A DNA stretch of 14,560 bases from Bacteroidales bacterium (GTDB taxonomy: Bacteria; Bacteroidota; Bacteroidia; Bacteroidales; JAADGE01), in contig JAOZQB010000066.1 in NCBI GenBank assembly GCA_029932445.1, positions 1 through 14,560 of the forward strand, given 5' to 3'. Both the position numbers and the translations under genes were made by a program. Positions 6,128 through 13,773 of this stretch are shown piece by piece. The notes under the pieces were generated by a model, which worked only from the letters and a program-made list of their open reading frames with translations, was not told the DNA's origin and did not search any database. Positions within the stretch are counted from its first letter, which is position 1; each line of letters starts with the position of its first letter.

Positions 6128-7048
6128 ATGAAAGATATTATTTCCTGGTTTATTAAAGGTTTCGGTATCGGAGCGGCAAATGTTATTCCCGGAGTTTCCG
6201 GCGGAACTATTGCTTTAATTACGGGTATTTTCGAACGATTAATAGACGCTTTAAAATCATTTAATTTAACTTCTTTAAAATTATTATATCATTTAAAATT
6301 TAAAGAATTTACAAAATATACAGATTTAGTTTTTTTAATTTCAGTATTCGGCGGAGCCGTTGCCAGTATTTTTACCTTTGCACGATTACTTGCTTATTTG
6401 TTTGAAAATTATCCTGTTTTTGTTTGGGCATTTTTCTTCGGTTTAATAATTGCATCTGTTTATTTTGTCGGTAAAACAATTGAGAAAATTAATCTTCCTG
6501 TTATTTTGTCTTTTATAATAGGCACAGCAATTGCCGTATGGATTTCTGTTCAAAATCCTGCTGCTGAAAACGATGCATTTTTTTATTTGGTACTTTGCGG
6601 TATTATTGCTATAATCAGTATGATTCTTCCCGGACTTTCAGGTTCATTTATTTTAGTGTTGATGGGTAATTATCAACTTGTTATGATTGATTCCGTTAAC
6701 AGTCTGGACTTTCATGTATTGCTTCCCGTTGCTTTAGGCATTGTAATCGGTTTGCCTGCTTTTTCAAATATTTTATCATGGATTTATAAAAAATATAAGA
6801 ATCAAACAATTGCTTCTTTAACGGGTTTTATTCTCGGTTCTTTAATCATTCTTTGGCCGTGGAAACATGCTCAATATCTTATCGGCAGCGATGGTTTAAA
6901 GGTTTTAAAAGCAAACGGCGAGCCTGTTGTCAGCAGTTATATGCGTTATCTTCCGGAATCTTTTAACTTGGAAGTTACTTTAGCAATTGCATTTCTTATT
7001 CTCGGCGTATTATCCGTTTGGTCCGTTGAACATTTAGCAAAAAAGTAA
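6128..7048 (+). CDS. DUF368 (PopT-type) undecaprenyl phosphate translocase
   Basis: This 306-residue polytopic inner-membrane protein belongs to DUF368. Members named PopT have been reported to return undecaprenyl phosphate, the lipid carrier of cell-wall and surface-glycan synthesis, across the cytoplasmic membrane. The family is recognised from the N-terminal block with GAANVIPGVSGGTIALITGIFE (PGVSGG at 21-26). A second related motif, PGLSGS (168-173), lies after another hydrophobic helix, consistent with two internally repeated halves. Many hydrophobic helices follow, with long ones near 68-93, 96-115, 124-141, 150-180 and at the C-terminus. I chose ATG 6128 because the frame's earlier TTG (6098) lies inside a -7 promoter box and the added residues (QSYTKRQIF) are not family-like. 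aroE starts 5 bases after the stop, so the two are probably co-transcribed. Confidence 0.88.
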   Translation: MKDIISWFIKGFGIGAANVIPGVSGGTIALITGIFERLIDALKSFNLTSLKLLYHLKFKEFTKYTDLVFLISVFGGAVASIFTFARLLAYLFENYPVFVWAFFFGLIIASVYFVGKTIEKINLPVILSFIIGTAIAVWISVQNPAAENDAFFYLVLCGIIAIISMILPGLSGSFILVLMGNYQLVMIDSVNSLDFHVLLPVALGIVIGLPAFSNILSWIYKKYKNQTIASLTGFILGSLIILWPWKHAQYLIGSDGLKVLKANGEPVVSSYMRYLPESFNLEVTLAIAFLILGVLSVWSVEHLAKK

Positions 7049-7053
7049 AATTT

Positions 7054-7806
7054 ATGCGAATTTTCGGTTTAATCGGCTATCCTTTATCGCATTCTTTTTC
7101 AAGAAAATATTTTTTGGATAAGTTCAGAAATGAAAATATTAAAGATGCCGAGTATCATAATTTTCAGATATCTGATATTGCACAGTTTCCCGGAATATTA
7201 AAAAACGACAAAAATTTTATCGGTTTCAATGTTACATCACCTTATAAAGAAGTAATTATTCCTTATTTGGACGAACTTGATGTTTCGGCTTCGGAAATCA
7301 ATGCCGTAAATGTTGTTAAAATTGTATATGAAGAAAATATTAGAAAATTAATCGGTTATAATACAGATGTTTACGGTTTTAAAAAATCATTACAAAAAAA
7401 AATAAATCCTGAAATAAAATCGGCATTAATACTAGGAACGGGAGGAGCTGCTAAAGCCGTTTTTTTTGCACTGAAAAGCTTAGATATTAAATGTAAATTT
7501 GTTTCACGAAAAGAAAAGCCGGGAAGTGAATTTATATCCTATGAGAAATTGAATAAAACGATTATTTCCGAAAATTTATTAATCGTTAATACGACACCAC
7601 TCGGAATTTTTCCCGACACAAATGTTAAGCCCGATATTCCGTATTCATACATAACAAAAAATCATCATTTATTTGATTTAATTTACAATCCGCCCTTGAC
7701 TCAATTTCTTTCAGAAGGAAAAAAAAGACTTGCTACAATTCAAAACGGACTGGAGATGTTAAATTCTCAAGCAGAAAAAGCTTGGACAATTTTTAATAAT
7801 TCTTAA
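7054..7806 (+). CDS. aroE: Shikimate dehydrogenase
   Basis: AroE reduces 3-dehydroshikimate to shikimate with NADPH, the fourth step of the chorismate pathway. All family motifs are present in this 250-residue protein: GYPLSHSFS (8-16; S14 and S16 contact shikimate), FNVTSPYKE (58-66) with catalytic K65, EINAVNVV (81-88), GYNTDVYGF (101-109) with D105, the dinucleotide loop GTGGAAKA (128-135), VSRK (150-153, basic residues fitting NADPH), NTTPLGIFPD (179-188), YNPPLTQFL (211-219) and QNGLEMLNSQA (230-240). It is slightly short for the family but complete. It lies 5 bases behind the DUF368 gene. The 62-bp gap after it has only a weak TAACTTTA (7828-7835) as a possible promoter box for the next gene. 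Confidence 0.95.
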   Translation: MRIFGLIGYPLSHSFSRKYFLDKFRNENIKDAEYHNFQISDIAQFPGILKNDKNFIGFNVTSPYKEVIIPYLDELDVSASEINAVNVVKIVYEENIRKLIGYNTDVYGFKKSLQKKINPEIKSALILGTGGAAKAVFFALKSLDIKCKFVSRKEKPGSEFISYEKLNKTIISENLLIVNTTPLGIFPDTNVKPDIPYSYITKNHHLFDLIYNPPLTQFLSEGKKRLATIQNGLEMLNSQAEKAWTIFNNS

Positions 7807-7868
7807 TCGATTTTCTTAATTTCCTTTTAACTTTACATGTTTAATAATTTAATTTTTTCAATTTAAAA

Positions 7869-10751
7869 ATGAAACCTTTTCTATACGAAACTGCTGATAA
7901 TATTATTAAAAATAATTCTGAAAGTATACATGACTGTTGTTTGGTTTTTCCGAATAAACGAACAAAATATTATTTTCGAAAGTATTTTGCTCAAATTATA
8001 GGCAAAACATCTCGCCCTCCGAAAATGATTGAAATAGGAAAACTTATTCGTGAAATTACGGGATTTGAAGATGCGGAAAAGTTAAATTTAATTTTTGAAC
8101 TATTTAAAATCTTCAAAAAATTTAACAGCAATTATTCTTTTGACAGTTTTTATCGAATAGGAGAAATTATTCTTTCGGATTTTAATGAAATTGATGCTTG
8201 GTTAGTCGATCCGCAGCAAATCTATCGAAATATTAAAAATCTTAAAGAAATAGATTCACATTTTGACTGGTTGACCGAAGAACAAAAAGAATTATTGTCA
8301 AATTTTTGGAAGAATTTTCTGACAGAAAAAAGCAGCAAAGAGAAAGAGATATTTATCGGACTTTGGAATTTATTGCCTGATGTTTATGCAGCTTTCACAA
8401 AATATTTAATTTCTCAAAAAATAGGATATACCGGTTTGATATATAGAGTGTTATCGGAAATGATTGATTCCGATAATGTCAAAATTAATAAATGTCAAAG
8501 AATCTTTTTTATCGGATTTAATGCTTTAAATAAAGCAGAATTAAAATTTTTCAGATATTTTGAAAAACAAAGAATTGCCGAATTTTTTTGGGATGGCGAT
8601 GAGTACTATATGTCTGATAAAAAACAGGAAGCAGGTGACTTTTTAAGAAAAAACATCAATGATCTTCGAATAAAACCTGCCGATTTTCCGAAAAATTTTA
8701 CAAAGAATAAGCATTTTAACATTATCGGAACATCCTTAAATTTAAATCAAGCAAAATTATTACATTCAATAATAAAAAAGGATGATGAAAAATACGGAGA
8801 TGATACCGCTGTTGTAACAGCAGATGAATCAATGCTTTTCCCGATTTTAAGTGCTTTGCCCGAGACAATTGAAAAAATAAATGTTACGATGGGTTATTCT
8901 TTTAAATTTACACCTTTATACAACTTTATCATTAAGTTTTTTAAATTACATCTGTTTTTCGAAAAACATAAACATAAAAGTTTTTATTTTAAAGATGTTT
9001 TAAATATTCTTAAACATCCTTATGTAAAAGACTATAATTCAAAAATATCCGAAGAAATTACGACAATTATTAATGACGAAAAACTTATTTATCTTCTTCC
9101 CGAGAAATTACTTAAGAGTGAAGATAAACTTATGAAACTTATATTTTCAGTAAGTAAAAATGAGGGTAATACTCAGTATTTATTAAATAATTTATTGAAT
9201 ATTTTGTTCATCTTTTTTGATAAAAATAAACTTGAAAGTGAAGAGGAAAGCAACAGTTTGAAAAACGAATATATTTTCAGAGCATATAAAAAAATAAAAC
9301 GGTTTCGTGAAATTTTGAATGAGAATAATGAAAAGTTAAGCTTAAAATTAACTTATGAAATATTAACCCAAATCTTGAAATCCGATTCCATTCCTTTTGA
9401 AGGTGAATCAAATGAAGGATTACAAGTTATGGGTTTAATGGAATCCCGGAATTTGGATTTTAAAAACATTATTATTTTAGGCGTCAATGAGGGAAATTTA
9501 CCGAAAATATCACGTGCACCTACTTTTATTTCTCAAAATTTACGATTTGCTTTTGATTTACCTTTAATTAAACATCAGGATGCTGTATTTGCCTATTTTT
9601 TTTATCGATTATTGCAGCGTGCCGAGAATGTAACACTTATCTATAATGATTTGGTAAGTGATTCTAACTCGGGAGAAATGAGTCGATTTATTTTGCAATT
9701 ATTATATGAGAGCAATTTTGAAATTGTACATACGCATTTTAATGATGAAATATTTATTCAAAGCAGACAATTTATTGAAATTCAAAAAAATCATGCTGTT
9801 TCAGAACGATTAAATCGTTTTATTTATAATGATTCCGGAAATTCTGAAAATAAAGCATTTTCAGCTTCTGCTTTGAATACTTATTTGACTTGCAGCTTAA
9901 AGTTTTATTATAAGTATGTTGCAGGTATGAAAGAAGTTGAAAAATCCGACGATGAATTTACTCCGGCTGAATTCGGCTCAATTATGCATACTGCCTTAGA
10001 ACTGATTTATAAAGATTTAACTTTTGAAAATAATGATAAAATAATCACTGAAAGCAATATTAATGCAATAGCTTCCGAAATTGAAAATTATGTATTGAAA
10101 GCATTCAAACAACACTTTATAACTAATAAAAGTTATTCACCGGAAGGCATTCAAATTATTATCAAAAATGTTTTAACAAATTATGTAAAAACAGTATTAA
10201 GCTATGATAAAAAATATACACCGTTTAAGATTGTTTCTTTAGAAAAAGAAAAAGCCTATAATACGTTACTAAATGTAAAGATTAATAATAAAAATTGCAA
10301 AGTAAAATTATTCGGAATAATTGACAGAATTGATAAAAAAGGTGATGTTTTCAGAATTATTGATTATAAATCAGGCAACAAACCGAAGGGCAATTTTTCA
10401 ATAGAAAATCTTTTTAATAAAGAAATAAAAAATAAAAATCCGAATGCTTTTCAAGCATTATTTTATACCTTGATTGTCAGTAATATGAAAGAATTTTCCG
10501 GATTAAAATTACGACCGTCTTTGTATTATGCTCGTTCAATGAATCGTTTTGATTTTTCGGATATGCCGATAATTAATGAAGCATTCGGAAAATTAGCTTT
10601 GGATGAAAATGTTACGGAAATGGTTTTACCGGATTTTAAAGAAAAATTGACTGATTTGATTGAAGAAATTTTTGATATCAATCATACTTTTAAAATGACC
10701 GGTAACACAAAAAACTGTGAATATTGTGAATTTAATAAAATTTGTTATTAA
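7869..10751 (+). CDS. AddB-like PD-(D/E)XK nuclease with Fe-S cysteines
   Basis: This 960-residue protein resembles the AddB/RexB type subunit of the double-strand-break resection helicase-nuclease. The N-terminal two thirds look like an inactivated superfamily 1 helicase: the start (CLVFPNKRTKYYFRKYF) has no GxGKT Walker A, and a helicase-like block QVMGLMESRNLDF...GVNEGNLP occurs in the middle. The C-terminal nuclease is intact: H707 (FGSIMHTAL), D819/D822 (GIIDRID), D832-Y-K834 (IIDYKSG) and Q862-x3-Y866. C675 (YLTCSL) together with C950-x2-C953-x5-C959 reproduces the AddB pattern of one distant Cys plus CxxCxxxxxC that binds a 4Fe-4S cluster. The expected partner, an AddA-type UvrD helicase-nuclease, is not in the window and may lie elsewhere. 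A 62-bp gap separates it from aroE. The role in recombination repair is inferred from the family. Confidence 0.85.
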   Translation: MKPFLYETADNIIKNNSESIHDCCLVFPNKRTKYYFRKYFAQIIGKTSRPPKMIEIGKLIREITGFEDAEKLNLIFELFKIFKKFNSNYSFDSFYRIGEIILSDFNEIDAWLVDPQQIYRNIKNLKEIDSHFDWLTEEQKELLSNFWKNFLTEKSSKEKEIFIGLWNLLPDVYAAFTKYLISQKIGYTGLIYRVLSEMIDSDNVKINKCQRIFFIGFNALNKAELKFFRYFEKQRIAEFFWDGDEYYMSDKKQEAGDFLRKNINDLRIKPADFPKNFTKNKHFNIIGTSLNLNQAKLLHSIIKKDDEKYGDDTAVVTADESMLFPILSALPETIEKINVTMGYSFKFTPLYNFIIKFFKLHLFFEKHKHKSFYFKDVLNILKHPYVKDYNSKISEEITTIINDEKLIYLLPEKLLKSEDKLMKLIFSVSKNEGNTQYLLNNLLNILFIFFDKNKLESEEESNSLKNEYIFRAYKKIKRFREILNENNEKLSLKLTYEILTQILKSDSIPFEGESNEGLQVMGLMESRNLDFKNIIILGVNEGNLPKISRAPTFISQNLRFAFDLPLIKHQDAVFAYFFYRLLQRAENVTLIYNDLVSDSNSGEMSRFILQLLYESNFEIVHTHFNDEIFIQSRQFIEIQKNHAVSERLNRFIYNDSGNSENKAFSASALNTYLTCSLKFYYKYVAGMKEVEKSDDEFTPAEFGSIMHTALELIYKDLTFENNDKIITESNINAIASEIENYVLKAFKQHFITNKSYSPEGIQIIIKNVLTNYVKTVLSYDKKYTPFKIVSLEKEKAYNTLLNVKINNKNCKVKLFGIIDRIDKKGDVFRIIDYKSGNKPKGNFSIENLFNKEIKNKNPNAFQALFYTLIVSNMKEFSGLKLRPSLYYARSMNRFDFSDMPIINEAFGKLALDENVTEMVLPDFKEKLTDLIEEIFDINHTFKMTGNTKNCEYCEFNKICY

Positions 10752-10769
10752 TTCATAAAAAATGTTTCT

Positions 10770-10797
10770 AAAACATATAGAATATTAGATGTTTTTT
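10770..10797 (+). terminator. Weak candidate terminator after the AddB-like gene
   Basis: A 7-bp all-A/T-rich stem (AAAACAT at 10770-10776 with ATGTTTT at 10789-10795) has a 12-base loop and ends in six Ts. An alternative hairpin (10762-10767 with 10771-10776) overlaps it. Stability would be low, so this is only a possible terminator. Confidence 0.25.
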
Positions 10798-10809
10798 AAA
10801 GTATATTTT

Positions 10810-10817
10810 TACATTTG
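10810..10817 (+). promoter_or_regulatory. Candidate -7 box for korAB
   Basis: TACATTTG matches TAnnTTTG and lies 40 bases before the korA ATG, giving a leader of roughly 35 bases. No convincing TTTG is seen at the -33 distance. Position in the 106-bp gap before a new two-gene operon supports it. Confidence 0.5.
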
Positions 10818-10857
10818 TCCGCTGTATAATAAAATTTTCAAATCAATATAATTTATC

Positions 10858-12687
10858 ATGGATAAAAAGATAATAGAAGTTGACCAGGTTGTAATTAAAT
10901 TTGCCGGTGATTCCGGTGACGGAATGCAACTTACCGGAACTCAATTTTCAAATACATCGGCTTTAATCGGTGACGATGTTTCAACTTTCCCGGATTATCC
11001 GGCAGAAATTCGTGCTCCTCAGGGGACTGTGGGCGGTGTTTCGGGTTTTCAGCTTAATTTCGGTAAAAAAGTTGATACTCCCGGAGATTTTGCAGATGTT
11101 CTTGTTGCAATGAATCCTGCAGCTTTAAAAGCAAATGTCGTTTGGGCTAAGGATGGTGCTACAATTATTATTGATACCGATGCATTTACTGATAAAAATT
11201 TTGTAAAAGCCGGTTGTAACGAAGAAAAATTAAAAGAAATATATAATGACTTTAATGTTATTGAAGCCCCAATAACTTCACTGACTAAAGAAAGTTTAAA
11301 AGATTCAGGTCTGGATGCAAAAAGTATGGTTCGAAGCAAAAATATGTTTGCTCTCGGAATGGTTTATTGTATTTTTGACAGACCGATGGAACATTCGGTA
11401 ACATTCTTAGAGAAAAAATTTGCTAAAAAAACTGCTGTTGCAGAAGCTAACATAAAAGTATTGAAGGACGGTTTTAATTATGCTGTTACTATACATGCAA
11501 TGCCTTCATACAGAGTGCATTCTTCAACAATTGAGAAAGGAGTTTACAGAAATGTTAACGGAAATACCGCTACAGCATGGGGATTGCTTGCAGCTGCCGA
11601 AAAAGCAAATCTTCCGTTTTTCTTGGGTTCATATCCCATTACGCCCGCTTCCGAAATTCTTGTTGAAATTGAAAAAAGAAGAGACCTCGGAGCCAAAGCA
11701 TTTCAAGCTGAAGATGAAATCGGCGGAATCATGACATCAATAGGTGCTGCATTTGCAGGTCATCTTGCAGCAACATCTACTTCAGGTCCGGGTCTTGCAT
11801 TAAAAGGTGAAGCATTAGGTTTAGCAGTTATTACAGAACTTCCTTTGGTCGTTGTAAACGTTCAACGAGGCGGTCCTTCTACCGGTTTGCCGACAAAAAC
11901 GGAGCAATCGGATTTATTTCAAGCACTTTTCGGAAGAAACGGTGAAAGTCCTGTTCCGGTTATTGCAGCAAGTACTCCTTCAAATTGTTTTAATTATGCT
12001 TTTGAAGCTGCAAAAATAGCTTTGGAGCATATGACTCCCGTGGTTCTTTTAACCGACGGATTTATAGCAAACGGTACCGAGCCCTGGAAAATTCCTGCTA
12101 TGAAAGACATGCCTGAAATTACAACACAATTTATAGGTAAAGATACAAAAGAATATCTGCCTTATCTCAGAGATAAGAAAATGGTACGAAAATGGGCTGT
12201 TCCGGGTATGAAAGGATATGAACATCGTATCGGAGGATTGGAAAAAATGGAAGTTACCGGTAATGTTTCTTATGTTCCTGAGAACCACGAAGCAATGAGT
12301 ATTGAAAGAGATGAAAAAGTGAAAAATATTGTAAATGATATTCCTGAATTAGAAATTGAAGGTAATAAAGATGCCGAAGTTCTTGTAGTAGGATGGGGAA
12401 GTACCTATGGTCACTTAACTACAGCTGTAAGAGAAATGAATGAAGCAGGAACTAAAGTAGCTCATGCGCATTTTAATTATATTAATCCTTTACCGAAAAA
12501 TACGGCTGATGTTCTTTCAAAATATAAAGAAATTATTGTATTTGAATTAAACCTCGGACAATTTGCAAAATATTTACGAATGATGCATCCGAATAATCAC
12601 TACGAATATTATGATAAAATTCAAGGTTTGCCTTTAACGGTTACGGAAATTAAAGAAAAAGTTAATCAAATTTTAGAACAATTATAG
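10858..12687 (+). CDS. korA: 2-oxoacid:ferredoxin oxidoreductase alpha subunit (gamma-alpha fusion)
   Basis: With KorB this enzyme oxidatively decarboxylates a 2-oxoacid, most likely 2-oxoglutarate, to the acyl-CoA, CO2 and reduced ferredoxin, or runs the reductive reaction. The 609-residue chain is a fusion. An N-terminal gamma domain (about 10-205) starts VVIKFAGDSGDGMQLTG. The alpha domain (about 230-609) carries GSYPITPASEILVEIEK (257-273), QAEDEIGGIMTSIGAAFAG (283-301) with the Glu expected to act on thiamine diphosphate, STSGPGLALKGEALGLA (307-323) and QRGGPSTGLPTKTEQSDL (336-353). The C-terminal part (WGSTYGHL onward) is the transketolase-C-like domain. The ATG is clear, and korB begins two bases after the stop, so the two are co-translated. 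Pyruvate or branched-chain substrates cannot be excluded from sequence alone. Confidence 0.9.
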   Translation: MDKKIIEVDQVVIKFAGDSGDGMQLTGTQFSNTSALIGDDVSTFPDYPAEIRAPQGTVGGVSGFQLNFGKKVDTPGDFADVLVAMNPAALKANVVWAKDGATIIIDTDAFTDKNFVKAGCNEEKLKEIYNDFNVIEAPITSLTKESLKDSGLDAKSMVRSKNMFALGMVYCIFDRPMEHSVTFLEKKFAKKTAVAEANIKVLKDGFNYAVTIHAMPSYRVHSSTIEKGVYRNVNGNTATAWGLLAAAEKANLPFFLGSYPITPASEILVEIEKRRDLGAKAFQAEDEIGGIMTSIGAAFAGHLAATSTSGPGLALKGEALGLAVITELPLVVVNVQRGGPSTGLPTKTEQSDLFQALFGRNGESPVPVIAASTPSNCFNYAFEAAKIALEHMTPVVLLTDGFIANGTEPWKIPAMKDMPEITTQFIGKDTKEYLPYLRDKKMVRKWAVPGMKGYEHRIGGLEKMEVTGNVSYVPENHEAMSIERDEKVKNIVNDIPELEIEGNKDAEVLVVGWGSTYGHLTTAVREMNEAGTKVAHAHFNYINPLPKNTADVLSKYKEIIVFELNLGQFAKYLRMMHPNNHYEYYDKIQGLPLTVTEIKEKVNQILEQL

Positions 12688-12689
12688 TC

Positions 12690-13703
12690 ATGGCAGATAC
12701 ACAATATACATTCAAAGATTTTAAAAGCGATCAAGAAATAAGATGGTGTCCCGGATGCGGTGATATTGCAATCTTAATGGCCGTGCAAAAAGCAATGGCA
12801 AAATTAGATCACAAAAAAGAAGATTATGCCGTTATTTCAGGTATCGGATGTTCTTCCAGATTTCCTTATTATATGAATACTTATGGTTTTCACGGAATTC
12901 ACGGCAGAGCCGGAGTTCTTGCTTCCGGTGTAAAAACGGCAAATCCGAAACTCAGTGTTTGGCAAATTACCGGTGACGGTGACGGTTTAGCAATCGGAGG
13001 AAACCATTTCATTCATGAAATAAGACGTAATATGAATTTGAATATCATCCTTTTTAATAACCAAATTTACGGTTTAACAAAAGGACAGTATTCTCCGACT
13101 TCACTTTTCGGACAAGTTACAAAATCATCACCCTACGGAACTATTGAACAACCGTTCCATCCCGGTGAATTAGTAATTGGTGCAAGAGGTAAATTTTTTG
13201 CTCGTACGATTGACAGTAAAGTTGCAGAAACGGTTGATATTTTGGTTGAAGCTGATAAACATAAAGGAGCATCTGTAGTTGAAATTTTACAAAATTGTGT
13301 TATTTATAATAACGGTGCACATAATGCAATAACTTCCAAAGAAACACGTGATGATAATCAACTTTGGTTGAAGCACGGTGAATCGATGATTTTCGGAAAA
13401 GAAAAAAACAAAGGTTTAGTTTTGGACGGTTTGAATTTAAAAGTTGTAACAATCGGCGAAAACGGAATTACAAAAGATGATATTTTAGTTCATGATGCAC
13501 ATCAAGAATTACCTTATGTTCATTTGGCATTAATTAATATGAATGTAGCAGATGGTTTTCCCGTTGCTTTCGGAATTATTCGTTCGGTTGAAGCACCTAC
13601 TTATGAAGTTCTTCTTGAAGAACAAATTAAAGATGTGCAATCGAAATCAAAAATTAAAAATGTTGATGATTTATTACACAGCGGAAATACTTGGACTGTT
13701 TAA
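12690..13703 (+). CDS. korB: 2-oxoacid:ferredoxin oxidoreductase beta subunit
   Basis: This 337-residue subunit binds thiamine diphosphate and, by family, a 4Fe-4S cluster. Visible features are RWCPGCGDIAIL (18-29) with C20 and C23, GIGCSSRFPYYMN (51-63) with C54, FHGIHGRAGVLASGVKTANP (67-86), and the TPP motif GDGDG (95-99) running to NNQIYGLT (123-130). The short QYSPTS that follows is usual in 2-oxoglutarate-type beta subunits. C206 (EILQNC) is a likely further cluster ligand. A transcript with korA is expected because only two bases separate the genes. No separate ferredoxin-like delta subunit is adjacent, as in the two-subunit type. A strong terminator follows 15 bases after the stop. 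Confidence 0.9.
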   Translation: MADTQYTFKDFKSDQEIRWCPGCGDIAILMAVQKAMAKLDHKKEDYAVISGIGCSSRFPYYMNTYGFHGIHGRAGVLASGVKTANPKLSVWQITGDGDGLAIGGNHFIHEIRRNMNLNIILFNNQIYGLTKGQYSPTSLFGQVTKSSPYGTIEQPFHPGELVIGARGKFFARTIDSKVAETVDILVEADKHKGASVVEILQNCVIYNNGAHNAITSKETRDDNQLWLKHGESMIFGKEKNKGLVLDGLNLKVVTIGENGITKDDILVHDAHQELPYVHLALINMNVADGFPVAFGIIRSVEAPTYEVLLEEQIKDVQSKSKIKNVDDLLHSGNTWTV

Positions 13704-13718
13704 TAATATTAAAATTAT

Positions 13719-13762
13719 AATAATAAAAACCGTACTTAAATAAAAGTACGGTTTTTATTATT
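13719..13762. terminator. Bidirectional intrinsic terminator between korB and the PLP enzyme gene
   Basis: Bases 13719-13737 and 13744-13762 are perfect reverse complements over 19 bp, with a 6-base loop. The core is ACCGTACTT/AAGTACGGT, flanked by A-runs on the left and T-runs on the right, so it works as a terminator in both directions. It sits between convergent genes: 15 bases after the korB stop and 11 bases after the end of the minus-strand gene. Confidence 0.95.
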
Positions 13763-13773
13763 TCAAAAATTCT

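Noticed and set aside
11480..11734. Second plus-strand frame within korA (84 codons)
   Set aside because: Out-of-frame overlap within a fully conserved korA region.
13552..13743. Plus-strand frame overlapping the end of korB and the terminator
   Set aside because: It overlaps conserved korB sequence and reads into the terminator hairpin; the composition is lysine/isoleucine-rich noise.
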